Shown here: piece by piece, positions 8,493 through 17,500 of the stretch | Position numbering within the stretch: the first letter of the stretch is position 1 | Layout of the letters: each line of letters begins with the position of its first letter | DNA from: an uncultured Alistipes sp. | GTDB taxonomy: Bacteria; Bacteroidota; Bacteroidia; Bacteroidales; Rikenellaceae | Direction of reading: 5' to 3' | DNA length: 64,000 nt | NCBI GenBank assembly: GCA_905213895.1 | Contig: CAJMKE010000006.1 | Span: 1 to 64,000 of the forward strand | The notes under the pieces: generated by a model | Seen by the model: only the letters and a program-made list of their open reading frames with translations | Databases searched by the model: none | What the model was told of the DNA's origin: nothing | Position numbers and translations under genes: made by a program

Positions 8493-9161
8493 ATGGCAAA
8501 CAAAATCTCCGTATCGGTAATGTGTTCGGATTTGATGAATCTCGAACGCGACATAAAGACCCTCGAACGCAACGGCGTCGATTGGCTGCACATCGACGTG
8601 ATGGATGGGCATTTCGTGCCTAATCTTACGTTCGGTCCCGATTTCCCGAATGCGATGCACCGCGTAACGTCGATGCCGCTCGATATTCATCTGATGACCG
8701 AAGAACCCGAGTTCATCGCCTCCAAAATCGACATAAAGGCTGGCGACATCGTTTCGACCCACGTCGAGTTGAACCGCGATTTGAGCGCGTTCGCCGACGA
8801 TATTCACTCGAAGGGCGCGATGTTCGGCGTCGTCGTGAATCCCGATACCGATGTCGAGGCTCTCGCTCCGCACATGAAATATTCCGATATGGTTACGCTG
8901 ATGCTCGTCCACCCGGGATTCGCGGGTGCGAAACTCGTCGACGGCATTCTCGACAAGGTAGCCGTAACGCGCAAGTGGCTCGACGAACACGGTTATTCCA
9001 ACGTTCTTATCAGCGTCGACGGCAGCGTAAGTTGCGAGCGCGCCGAACTCATGGCGGCTATGGGTGCCAATGTATTTGTCGGCGGTACGGCAGGCATCTA
9101 CCGCAAAGGCATGTCGCTCGACGACACGATTCCCGCATTCCGTGCGGCAATTTCGCGATAG
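8493..9161 (+). CDS. Ribulose-phosphate 3-epimerase family protein
   Basis: This 222-residue TIM-barrel protein has family motifs in order: SVMCSDLMNLERDI, HIDVMDGHFVPN with the catalytic Asp and metal ligands, DIHLMTEEPE, LMLVHPGFAGAK and a late VDGSVS. The family interconverts D-ribulose-5-phosphate and D-xylulose-5-phosphate. The VHPGFAG loop and some other positions also fit D-allulose-6-phosphate 3-epimerases, so the sugar is uncertain. The next gene begins 4 nt after the stop codon. Confidence 0.85.
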   Translation: MANKISVSVMCSDLMNLERDIKTLERNGVDWLHIDVMDGHFVPNLTFGPDFPNAMHRVTSMPLDIHLMTEEPEFIASKIDIKAGDIVSTHVELNRDLSAFADDIHSKGAMFGVVVNPDTDVEALAPHMKYSDMVTLMLVHPGFAGAKLVDGILDKVAVTRKWLDEHGYSNVLISVDGSVSCERAELMAAMGANVFVGGTAGIYRKGMSLDDTIPAFRAAISR

Positions 9162-9164
9162 ACT

Positions 9165-9656
9165 ATGGAGCGACGCGAGAAAGTATTCGATTTCCTTCGC
9201 AGGGAGGGAATCGAATACTCGTTTTACGAACATCCCGAAGCCCCGACCGCGGAGATAGCCCAGCAGTATTGCCGCAACGACGGAGCGCGCCACTGCAAGA
9301 ATCTGTTTCTGCGCAATCATAAGGGCGACCGCCACTATCTGGTCATATTCGACTATGCCGAGAAACTCGCCATACACGATTTGGAACACCGGTTGCATCA
9401 GGGCAGGCTGTCGTTCGCATCCGAACAGCGCATGGAGCGGTATCTCGGGTTGCGCCCGGGGTCGGTTTCGCCGTTCGGGCTGATAAACGATACCGGAAAT
9501 CATGTCCATCTGTTCATCGACGCCAATCTGCGCGATGCGCCGACCCTCGCATTCCATCCTAACGACAATCGGGCTACGGTCGTGATTTCCAACGGCGAGT
9601 TCGCGAAGTTCCTCGCCGCCGTCGGCAACTCCTACGAGTATTTGGAGTTGTACTGA
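9165..9656 (+). CDS. Prolyl-tRNA editing protein (YbaK/ProXp-ala type deacylase)
   Basis: This 163-residue free-standing editing domain resembles the INS domain of prolyl-tRNA synthetase. Visible features are YEHPEAPTAE at the start, HCKNLFLRN with the substrate-contacting Lys, and PGSVSPFGLINDT. Such proteins hydrolyse Ala mischarged on tRNA-Pro in the cytoplasm. It follows the epimerase gene by 3 nt and is probably co-transcribed with it. A 9-nt-period array follows the stop codon. Confidence 0.9.
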   Translation: MERREKVFDFLRREGIEYSFYEHPEAPTAEIAQQYCRNDGARHCKNLFLRNHKGDRHYLVIFDYAEKLAIHDLEHRLHQGRLSFASEQRMERYLGLRPGSVSPFGLINDTGNHVHLFIDANLRDAPTLAFHPNDNRATVVISNGEFAKFLAAVGNSYEYLELY

Positions 9657-9666
9657 TTCTCCGACG

Positions 9667-9719
9667 GACTTAAAGACATTAGGGACATTAAGGACTTTAA
9701 CGACCTTAAAGACTTTAAT
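9667..9719. repeat. 9-nt-period array, locus 3
   Basis: Units such as GACATTAGG, GACATTAAG, GACTTTAAC, GACCTTAAA and GACTTTAAT begin 11 nt after the stop of the editing-protein gene. Confidence 0.9.
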
Positions 9720-9805
9720 GCTATAAATTTTTCTCTTTTTTTGTAGTTTTTCGGACGTTTCGGCATCCAATTAAGCGAAGTTCAATTTTACCATAAGCAA
9801 AATCG

Positions 9806-10285
9806 ATGAAACTCGAACAGGAATTCGTGAAGACGGTCGGAGATTACAAGGGTACGATTTATACGGTCTGCTACATGTTCTCCAAAAACTCGGAGGAGAT
9901 AGACGACCTCTATCAGGAGGTGCTGATAAATCTGTGGCAGGGCTGGGAGAAGTTCCGCGGCGAAAGCAAAATCTCGACGTGGATTTACCGTGTAAGCCTC
10001 AATACCTGTCTGCAAATCGACCGGCGCAAGCGGCGCAGACCCGCTTCCGTGCCGTTGTCGGTGGACATGAACCTGTTCGAGGACACCGACGAGGATACGC
10101 GGCAGATTGCGCAACTCTACCGTCGTATCAACCGTCTCGGACGGTTCGATCGCGCGATAATCCTGCTGTGGCTCGAAGGCATGAGTTACGAGGAGATAGG
10201 CGAGATAGTCGGCATTACGGTCGCGAACGTGTCGGTTCGGCTCGTGCGTATCAGAGAACAACTCAAAAAGATGTCAAACATTTAA
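9806..10285 (+). CDS. ECF-type RNA polymerase sigma factor
   Basis: This 159-residue sigma-70 family protein has region 2 at about residues 10-75 (DLYQEVLINLWQG, then SKISTWIYRVSLNTCL) and region 4 at about 105-155 (LWLEGMSYEEIGEIVGIT with the helix-turn-helix). It should direct RNA polymerase to a small regulon. The next gene begins 4 nt downstream and encodes a membrane protein, which may be its anti-sigma partner by position. The regulon cannot be inferred from the window. Confidence 0.93.
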   Translation: MKLEQEFVKTVGDYKGTIYTVCYMFSKNSEEIDDLYQEVLINLWQGWEKFRGESKISTWIYRVSLNTCLQIDRRKRRRPASVPLSVDMNLFEDTDEDTRQIAQLYRRINRLGRFDRAIILLWLEGMSYEEIGEIVGITVANVSVRLVRIREQLKKMSNI

Positions 10286-10289
10286 CCGT

Positions 10290-10880
10290 ATGCAGATTAT
10301 GGAAAACCGTGAAATCGAAGAGATGCGCTCGCAAATCTCGCTGCTCCGCAACAAACTCGAAAAACAACAGATAATAAACGACACTGTCTTAACCGCCGCC
10401 ATAAAGAACAACATTGCCGGTATCGAACGCAAAATCAGGCTTCCTCTTTTGGCTGGATTGTTCGCACTGGCATACTGCCCGTTCGCATTCGTCCGCATAT
10501 TGGACGTTTCTGTGCCGTTCATCGTATTCACCGAACTGATGGTTGTTATCTCTCTCGTCGGGACGTATTGTCAGATGCGCCTGATTCCGACCGCCGCCGA
10601 CCGCGGGTCAGATATTGCGGATTTCGTCCGCCGTCTCGACAAATTCGACAGGCTCCGCAAACGGCAACTGATGTCCGGAATGATTATGATTACCGTGTTC
10701 TTCTCTTGGCTTCTGAAAGACCTTTCGGCAAATTACGACACGGAAGAGTTCTACGGTATGCTGTTCGCTGTAAGCGTAGGTCTTGTGGCAGGACTTGTAA
10801 TCGGGCTTAAAAACTATTTCGGCATATCCCGCCGGCTGCGCGACCTGCGCCGCGACGCGGAGGTGCTGCGGCAGGAGTAA
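10290..10880 (+). CDS. Four-helix membrane protein paired with the ECF sigma factor
   Basis: This 196-residue protein begins with a charged coiled-coil-like segment (about residues 5-45, heptad pattern in EMRSQISLLRNKLEKQ). It has two hydrophobic hairpins (about 50-95 and 125-170) and a charged tail. An ATG at 10299 is an alternative start. I recognise no family. Its start 4 nt after the sigma gene suggests translational coupling. By position it could hold the sigma factor at the membrane, but no classic zinc anti-sigma motif is present. Confidence 0.75.
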   Translation: MQIMENREIEEMRSQISLLRNKLEKQQIINDTVLTAAIKNNIAGIERKIRLPLLAGLFALAYCPFAFVRILDVSVPFIVFTELMVVISLVGTYCQMRLIPTAADRGSDIADFVRRLDKFDRLRKRQLMSGMIMITVFFSWLLKDLSANYDTEEFYGMLFAVSVGLVAGLVIGLKNYFGISRRLRDLRRDAEVLRQE

Positions 10881-10903
10881 TCTCCCGGCTCGCACTCCCT
10901 GAT

Positions 10904-10948
10904 GTCCTTAAAGACCTTAATGACCTTAAAGTCGTTAAAGTCTTTGAG
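10904..10948. repeat. 9-nt-period array, locus 4 (five units)
   Basis: GTCCTTAAA, GACCTTAAT, GACCTTAAA, GTCGTTAAA and GTCTTTGAG follow the membrane-protein gene and run almost directly into the CATTCTGAGC-type element. Confidence 0.9.
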
Positions 10949-10956
10949 GGCTTTTT

Positions 10957-11016
10957 CGTCATTCTGAGCAAAGCGAAGAATCTGAAAAAGATGTTTCGCT
11001 ATCGCTCAACATGACG
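10957..11016. repeat. CATTCTGAGC-type palindromic element, copy 1
   Basis: CGTCATTCTGAGCAAAGCGA and its partner TCGCTATCGCTCAACATGACG form the two arms of an imperfect 60-bp inverted repeat. It runs into the 3' end of the AlkD-like gene and supplies that gene's last codons and stop. A second copy, inverted and diverged, is at 34395-34463. Confidence 0.85.
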
Positions 11017-11712
11017 TTCCGTCTGTCTTATCCGCAGCGTCCGCAGATACTCCTTGCGCTCCTTCGGAATGCGGAAACTTTCGATAGCCTTCGTAATGCT
11101 CTTGTTGTGAACCCAGCGGTCGAGCCTGCGGTTTTCCAGAACCGCAATAGCCGTATCCCACTGCTTGACGAGGGCTACGCTGTAAAACCACGCCAGAGCC
11201 ATATTTATATAGTATTCGCCGGTGCGTATCTCCGCCAGCCGTTCGAGCAGTTCGGTGCGGAAATCGTCGTCGAGGAAGTGCTGCATCGCCGTTACTATTG
11301 CGAATCTCACTGTGTAGACATGCTCCGAAACGAGCCATTGCATGCACTTTCCGTAGACCTCGTCATGATGCTTGGCGAACGATTTCGGCGAGAAGGTGTC
11401 GCAGGTCGCCCAGTTGTCGATGTGCGGCAGGAACTTTTCGCACTCCGCCATCGCCTCGTCGAAATCCTTTATCGCCGAAACGATTATCCCGTGCAGCGTG
11501 TACTCCTCCGTGTAGCGGTAGGGTATGGCGGCGAGAAAACGCCGCGTCGCCTCGCGGTCTTTCGCGAGGGTTCTGGCATACAGCCGCAACAGCGGCAGGC
11601 GTACGCCTATGATGCGTTCGCTCGGAACGTCTGGAACAAGTCCGGCGTGGAATGAGGCGTATGCTTCGTCGCGCATCGCGAGCAGGTCGGCGGTTACTGG
11701 GGAATCGGTCAT
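10999..11712 (-). CDS. AlkD-like DNA alkylation repair protein
   Basis: This 237-residue all-helical (HEAT-like) protein resembles the DNA alkylation repair family. Features are VRLPLLRLYAR, the long pairs of helices and NWATCDTFSPK near the middle, where family members carry active-site aromatic and acidic residues. The family removes cationic alkylated bases as DNA glycosylases. Its last codons (RHVER and the stop) come from the palindromic element, so the C-terminus was probably altered when the element arrived. It is divergent from the next gene. Confidence 0.87.
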   Translation of the reverse strand: MTDSPVTADLLAMRDEAYASFHAGLVPDVPSERIIGVRLPLLRLYARTLAKDREATRRFLAAIPYRYTEEYTLHGIIVSAIKDFDEAMAECEKFLPHIDNWATCDTFSPKSFAKHHDEVYGKCMQWLVSEHVYTVRFAIVTAMQHFLDDDFRTELLERLAEIRTGEYYINMALAWFYSVALVKQWDTAIAVLENRRLDRWVHNKSITKAIESFRIPKERKEYLRTLRIRQTERHVER

Positions 11713-11722
11713 CGGTATAGAG

Positions 11723-11776
11723 TTTAGGGTCTTTAAGGTCCTTAAAGACTTTAAAGTCGTTAAATCGCTTAAAAAT
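11723..11776. repeat. 9-nt-period array, locus 5
   Basis: TTTAGGGTC, TTTAAGGTC, CTTAAAGAC, TTTAAAGTC, GTTAAATCG and CTTAAAAAT lie in the divergent promoter region between the AlkD-like and SRPBCC genes. This locus is unusual in lying upstream of genes on both sides. Confidence 0.85.
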
Positions 11777-11808
11777 GTTCTTGCCTTACAAAATTACTGA
11801 AAAAACAT

Positions 11809-11816
11809 TACCTTTG
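11809..11816 (+). promoter_or_regulatory. -7 element (TACCTTTG) for the SRPBCC gene
   Basis: TACCTTTG matches TAnnTTTG and ends 19 nt before the ATG at 11836. The -33 box is not clear. Confidence 0.5.
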
Positions 11817-11835
11817 TGTCGCAAAATTCGGAAAC

Positions 11836-12246
11836 ATGGAAAAATACGAGTCGAAACAACAACAGATATTGAGACCGGTGTCGCAAATCTATCCGCTCAT
11901 ATCCGATTTTTCGCTCCTTACACCTGCCGTGGCGGACAAGGTCGAGGAGTGGCAGGCGACGGCGGATTCCTGCTCGTTCAAGGTCAAGGGATTTACCGTC
12001 AAACTGCGGATGGTCGAGAAGGTTGCGAACAAGCATGTCAAGATTCAGGGCGACGAGGGCGGACTTCCGGTGGATTTCTCGTTCTGGATACAGTTGCACG
12101 AGGTTTCGGAGCAGGATACGCGCATCCGTCTGGTGCTTCACGCCGAACTGAACATGATGATGCGCATGATGCTCGGCGGCAAATTGCAGAAGGGACTCGA
12201 TACGGCTGTCGAGGGTCTTGCCGCCGCGTTCAACGGCCGCCGATGA
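11836..12246 (+). CDS. SRPBCC (START-like) ligand-binding fold protein
   Basis: This 136-residue protein has the pattern of the polyketide-cyclase/START helix-grip fold: a first strand and helix (ILRPVSQIYPLISDFSLL), a run of antiparallel strands, and a long C-terminal helix with KGLDTAVEGLAAAF. The fold binds hydrophobic ligands. No catalytic motif is seen and no signal peptide is present. The actual ligand is unknown. It is probably monocistronic. Confidence 0.75.
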   Translation: MEKYESKQQQILRPVSQIYPLISDFSLLTPAVADKVEEWQATADSCSFKVKGFTVKLRMVEKVANKHVKIQGDEGGLPVDFSFWIQLHEVSEQDTRIRLVLHAELNMMMRMMLGGKLQKGLDTAVEGLAAAFNGRR

Positions 12247-12314
12247 GAAAGGAACGCAATTTGTATTCGGTTATGTGCGTTAATTATCTAACGGCGAGAA
12301 AAAAAGACGGAAGA

Positions 12315-12346
12315 TTTGCTCGATTTGTAAAATAAACGTATATTTG
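12315..12346 (+). promoter_or_regulatory. Promoter of the HU gene
   Basis: TTTG (12315-12318), 20 nt, TATATTTG (12339-12346) is an exact Bacteroidetes promoter match. It leaves a long AT-rich leader of about 90 nt before the HU start. Confidence 0.8.
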
Positions 12347-12440
12347 TGCGCCGAAATGATAAAAGCGCGCTATTGAAAGAGGGATATTTTATTTAATCGC
12401 AATATTTGATAGTGTTAAATATTTAAATTTATTATTAGTT

Positions 12441-12713
12441 ATGACAAAAGCAGATATCGTTAGCGAAATCGCTAAGAAAACAGGTGCGGAAAAGGTACAG
12501 ATTCAAGCCATCGTAGAGGCTTTCATGGAGGAGGTTAAGGGTTCGTTGGCGAATAACGAGAACGTCTATCTCCGCGGTTTCGGTTCGTTCATCATCAAGA
12601 AACGCGCTCAGAAGGTAGCACGCAACATCTCGAAGAACACGACCATCACCATTCCGGCACACAACATTCCGGCTTTCAAACCGGCTAAAACATTTGTAGC
12701 GAAAATCAAGTAA
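12441..12713 (+). CDS. HU-family DNA-binding protein
   Basis: This 90-residue nucleoid protein has the HU/IHF fold: two N-terminal helices (MTKADIVSEIAKKTG), the VYLRGFGSF strand and a basic DNA-clasping arm around residues 55-75 with the Pro-bearing tip (TITIPAHN). The chain ends FKPAKTFVAKIK, as expected. It bends and compacts DNA as a dimer. It is followed by a tiny basic gene and RNase G, so it may share regulation with ribosome-related genes. Confidence 0.96.
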   Translation: MTKADIVSEIAKKTGAEKVQIQAIVEAFMEEVKGSLANNENVYLRGFGSFIIKKRAQKVARNISKNTTITIPAHNIPAFKPAKTFVAKIK

Positions 12714-12748
12714 TAACGCTTGTATAACTTTATTAAAAACTTACAACT

Positions 12749-12838
12749 ATGCCAAACGGAAAGAAGCATAAGCGTCATAAGATGGCTACGCACAAACGTA
12801 AAAAACGTCTGCGTAAGGACCGTCACAAGAAGAAGTAG
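12749..12838 (+). CDS. 29-residue basic protein, probable small ribosomal protein of the bS22/mS38 (COX24-domain) type
   Basis: An ATG 35 nt after the HU stop opens a 29-codon frame that starts MPNGKKHKRHKMATHKRKKR and ends with a run of three Lys before TAG. More than half the residues are Lys, Arg or His. The core K.RKKR.RK.RHKK pattern resembles the AURKAIP1/COX24 domain of mitoribosomal mS38 and mycobacterial bS22, which sit in the small ribosomal subunit. Its place between HU and RNase G supports a role in ribosome or RNA biology. The ribosomal assignment is inference from family resemblance. Confidence 0.8.
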   Translation: MPNGKKHKRHKMATHKRKKRLRKDRHKKK

Positions 12839-12866
12839 TACAATATTGCTTCGCATAGGTAGTCAT

Positions 12867-12900
12867 AACGCCGGAGAGCCTTTTAACGCTCTTTGGCGTT
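12867..12900 (+). terminator. Hairpin after the small basic gene
   Basis: AACGCCGGAGAGC (12867-12879) pairs with GCTCTTTGGCGTT (12888-12900), 13 bp including G-U pairs. The T-run after it is weak, so it may be a processing or partial termination site. Confidence 0.5.
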
Positions 12901-12985
12901 GCCTATTTAATAATTCGGGAAGTCGGTGCGGCGCGTCCGCCCGACGGAAACTTTTAGCCAACACACAGAGTTATAATCTCGCAGA

Positions 12986-14539
12986 ATGAATCGGGAGTTA
13001 GTAGTAAACGTTACATCGACAGAAATCAACATCGCACTTTGCGAGGACAAGGTGCTTGTCGAACTGAACCGCGAGCAGGCGAAGACCGGTTTTGCGGTAG
13101 GCGATATCTATCTCGGTAAGGTGCGCAAGATTATGCCCGGACTCAATGCCGCATTCGTGAACATAGGACACGAACGCGATGCCTTTATCCATTATCAGGA
13201 TTTGGGAACCCATTTCCCGTCGCTCGACCGTATCGTCGCGAGCCACCAGCCCGGCAAACGGGGGCTGAAACTCGAAGCGATGAAACTTGACGACGGACTC
13301 GAACGCGAAGGCAAAATCGGCAATGTATTGCAGGTGGGACAGAACGTCATGGTGCAGATAGCCAAGGAGGCAATCTCGACCAAGGGACCCCGCCTGACGT
13401 CCGATATTTCGCTCGCGGGACGCAATGTGGTTCTCGTACCCTTCTCCTCGAAGGTCTTCATTTCGCAGAAGATTCGTTCCAACGAGGAGAAAAAGCGTTT
13501 GAAACGCGTCGCAGCGAGTGTATTGCCGAAGAATTTCGGCGTGATAATACGCACCGCCGCAGTGAACGCCTCCGACCTCGACGTCGAGCAGGACATTCTG
13601 GCTGCCGTCGAGAAGTGGAAGAAGACGTGCCAGCAGATTCGCCGCCATCCCGCACCGTCGTTGCTTATGGGCGAGATGAGTCGTGCCAACACGATTATCC
13701 GCGACAATCTGGACGGTTCGTTCTCGCAGATATGCGTGGACGACGACGCGATGTTCAACGAAATCAGGGATTATATCCGAGCGGTGGACCCCGAGAAGGA
13801 GAAGATTGTCAAACTTTATCGCGGCAATGTGCCGATTTTCGATAATTTCGACATCTCGCGCCAGATAAAGTCGCTCTTCGCGAAGTACGTTTCGCTCAAA
13901 CGCGGAGCCTACCTCATCATCGAATCGACCGAGGCGATGAACGTCATCGACGTCAATTCGGGCAACCGCACCAAAGCGGAGGATAATCAGGAACAGACGG
14001 CGATAGACGTCAATCTCGCGGCAGCCGCCGAGATTGCCCGCCAGTTGCGCCTCAGGGACTTGGGGGGAATAGTCATCGTCGATTTCATAGACATGCACAA
14101 GTCGCAGAATCGCCAACTCCTCGTCGAGGAGATGACGCGGCTTATGGCAACGGATAAGGCGAAACATACGATATTGCCGCTCACGAAGTTCGGACTGATG
14201 CAGATTACGCGTCAGCGTATCCGTCCGGTGGCGGTAAAGGATATTCAGGATGTATGCCCTACTTGCGGAGGTACGGGCAAAATAGAACCGACGGTGCTTC
14301 TCGACAAGAAAATCGAGAACCAGATTTCGTTCCTCACGCAGGACCGCGGTCATCGGTACATAAAGTTGGTCGTCAGCCCTTATGTCGCAGCGTTCCTGTG
14401 CAAGGGCGTGTGGTCGCTCCGGCGCAGATGGATGATGCGCTACAAGGTATGGATAGACATCGTCGCCGACCAGAGCGTCGGAATGGTCGATATCCACTAT
14501 CACGACAAGCACGACAACGACATTCTGAAACGTAAATAG
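12986..14539 (+). CDS. rng: Ribonuclease G/E family endoribonuclease
   Basis: This 517-residue protein has the RNase G architecture without the long C-terminal degradosome tail of RNase E. An S1-like RNA-binding part lies at about residues 35-125 (GDIYLGKVRKIMPGLNAAFV). The catalytic core has the metal-binding Asp residues in NVIDVNSGN (about 313) and IVDFIDMH (about 357). The zinc-link motif CPTCGGTG is near 425. It cuts single-stranded RNA in rRNA maturation and mRNA turnover. It is followed by mfd with a 42-nt gap. Confidence 0.95.
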   Translation: MNRELVVNVTSTEINIALCEDKVLVELNREQAKTGFAVGDIYLGKVRKIMPGLNAAFVNIGHERDAFIHYQDLGTHFPSLDRIVASHQPGKRGLKLEAMKLDDGLEREGKIGNVLQVGQNVMVQIAKEAISTKGPRLTSDISLAGRNVVLVPFSSKVFISQKIRSNEEKKRLKRVAASVLPKNFGVIIRTAAVNASDLDVEQDILAAVEKWKKTCQQIRRHPAPSLLMGEMSRANTIIRDNLDGSFSQICVDDDAMFNEIRDYIRAVDPEKEKIVKLYRGNVPIFDNFDISRQIKSLFAKYVSLKRGAYLIIESTEAMNVIDVNSGNRTKAEDNQEQTAIDVNLAAAAEIARQLRLRDLGGIVIVDFIDMHKSQNRQLLVEEMTRLMATDKAKHTILPLTKFGLMQITRQRIRPVAVKDIQDVCPTCGGTGKIEPTVLLDKKIENQISFLTQDRGHRYIKLVVSPYVAAFLCKGVWSLRRRWMMRYKVWIDIVADQSVGMVDIHYHDKHDNDILKRK

Positions 14540-14581
14540 TTCGGGCAGAACCGGTCATACGGCATTCAGCCTGTTTGATAT

Positions 14582-17500
14582 ATGCACGAAATACTGAAAC
14601 TTGCGGGCGGGTCGAAACCTCTCGGCTCCCTTTGCAAAGAACTTGACGACAAGGGCAACACCGTCTATCTCAGCGAGATGGTCGGTGGGGCTCTTTCGTT
14701 TTATGCGGCAGCGGCGGTCGCCCGCCGGGGCGGTCTCCACATCGTCGTCGCGGAGGACCGCGATGCGGCTGCCTATGCCATGAACGACCTCTACGCGCTG
14801 CTCGACGAGGAGCGCATACTCTTCTTTCCGTCGGCATACAAGAGGTCGATACTCTATCGCAACGAGGAGGCTGAAAGCGTCGTCATGCGTACCAATGCCG
14901 TCAATGCCGTGCGCAACGGCTGCGACGGATATACGGTCATCTGCACCTATCCGGAGGCACTTGCCGAAAAAATCGTCGATGCGGAGCAGATGAACGCCGA
15001 TTCGCTGTCGGTAGGCGTCGGCGACCGAATCGCCATCTCCGATTTGGAGGAGCATGTCCGGTCGCTCGGATTCGCGCAGGTCGATTTCGTCTACGAACCG
15101 GGACAGTATTCGGTGCGCGGCGGAATCTTCGACATATTCTCATACGCCGAGAGCCGTCCGTACCGTCTCGACTTCTTCGACGACGAGGTGGAATCCATCC
15201 GACGCTTCGAAATCTCCGACCAGTTGTCGTCAGACCGGCTCGAACGCATAGACATCATATCCAATATCAACCGCGCCGAGGGCGACCTCGTTTCGCTCGC
15301 CCGTTTCGCGGGTGCGGATGCGACATGGTGGTTCTATGACGCCGACTACGCCCTGCGCCGCGTGGACGACCTGCGCAAACGCGCGCTCAAAGAGAGCGAC
15401 GAGCCGCAGCAGATGACACGGCTGCTCGCGTCGCGCAAGGAGTTGCTCGGCGATTTGGCGCAATGCCGTCTGGCGGTGCTGCGCAACAACCTGCCCGAGC
15501 GTCCCGCGACCGCCACTGTTCCTTTCGGGACTTCGCCGCAGCCGAAGTTCAACAAGAATTTCCAGATGCTGGCGGACGACGTCATCGACCGCAGGGAACA
15601 CGGCTACGACTGCTACATCCTGACCGACAACCGTGCGCAGGTAGAGCGTCTGGACAACATATTCCACAAAATCGGTCGCCCGACAGCCGAACTGCGCATG
15701 ATGCGCATCGTGCTTCACGAAGGGTTCGTGGACAACGGTCTGAAAGCCTGCTTCTATACCGAACACCAGATTTTCGACCGCTACCAGCGTTACCGCATCA
15801 ACGGCGAGATAAAGCGCGACGAGCAGATGACGGTAGCCGAACTCAATGCGTTGCAGGTCGGCGACTACGTGGTGCATATCGACCACGGCATCGGACGTTT
15901 CGGCGGACTGGTGAAAATCGAGGAGAACGGCAAGGTTCACGAGGCGATAAAACTCGTCTATCGCGACAACGACGTTCTGTTCGTGAACGTCCATTCGCTC
16001 CATCGCATCTCGCGCTACAAGAGCGGCGATGCCGAACCGCCGAAGATTTACAAACTCGGCGGCGGCGCATGGCAGAAACTCAAAAACGCTACCAAGAAGG
16101 CTGTCAAGGATATTTCGCGCGAACTCATTGCACTGTATGCCAAGCGCAAGGCGAGCAAAGGCTACGCCTTTTCGCCCGACGGCTACCTGCAACAGGCTCT
16201 GGAAGCGTCGTTCGTGTGGGAGGATACCCCCGACCAGCAGCGCGCGAGCGAGGCGGTGAAGCGGGATATGGAGTCGGAGCGTCCGATGGACAGACTGATA
16301 TGCGGCGACGTCGGCTTCGGCAAGACCGAAGTGGCTATCCGCGCGGCGTTCAAGGCTGCGACCGACGGCAAGCAGGTGGCGGTGCTCGTGCCGACCACGA
16401 TTCTCGCATTGCAGCACTACCGTTCGTTCTCGGAGCGTCTGCGCGATTTTCCGGTGCGTATCGAGTATCTGAACCGCACCAAGAGCGCGAAGGATACGGC
16501 TCAGATTCTGCGCGATTTGGAGAGCGGACACATCGACATACTGATAGGCACCCACAAAATGCTCGGCGCGAACGTGAAGTTCCACGACCTCGGACTGCTC
16601 ATCATCGACGAGGAGCAGCGGTTCGGCGTGGCGGCGAAAGAGAAACTCACGCAGTTGAGCGTCAGTGTGGATACGCTTACCCTCACGGCGACTCCGATTC
16701 CGCGCACCCTGCAATTCTCGCTTATGGGTTCGCGCGACCTGTCGGTGATTTCGACCCCGCCGCCGAACCGCCGCCCGATAGTTACCGAGTCGCACATATT
16801 CTCGGAGGAGTTGGTGCGCGACGCCGTCGAGACCGAACTCGCCCGCGGCGGTCAGGTATACTATATACATAATAAGGTGGAGGACCTGATGACGATTCGC
16901 GGACTTATCACACGTCTTTGTCCGAAAGCGCGCGTGATGACGGCGCACGGACAGATGAAGCCTGCCGAACTCGAAAAGGTCATCATGGATTTCATCTACG
17001 GCGATTTCGACGTCCTCGTGGCGACGACAATCGTCGAAAACGGAGTGGACATACCGAACGTCAATACGATAATCATCGACGATGCCGACAAGTTCGGATT
17101 GAGCAGCCTCCACCAGTTGCGCGGACGCGTCGGACGGAGCGACCGCAAGGCGTACTGCTATCTGCTGTCGCGTCCCGACGAGATGCTGTCGTCCGATGCG
17201 CGCCGGCGTCTGCGGGCTATCGAGGAGTTCTCCGATTTGGGTTCGGGCTTCAATATCGCCATGCAGGACCTCGACATCCGCGGTGCGGGCAACCTGCTGG
17301 GCGCGGAGCAGAGCGGCTTCATCGCCGACATTGGCTTCGAAACGTACCAGAAAATCATGAACGAGGCTATCGCCGAACTGCGTGCCGAGGGTCTCGACGT
17401 CGCGGGATTGAGCAGCGACGAACAGCAGGTGGTGGACGACATGCGCTATATTGACGATACGGTAATCGAGTTGGGCGTCGATGCCGAACTGCCGGAGAGT

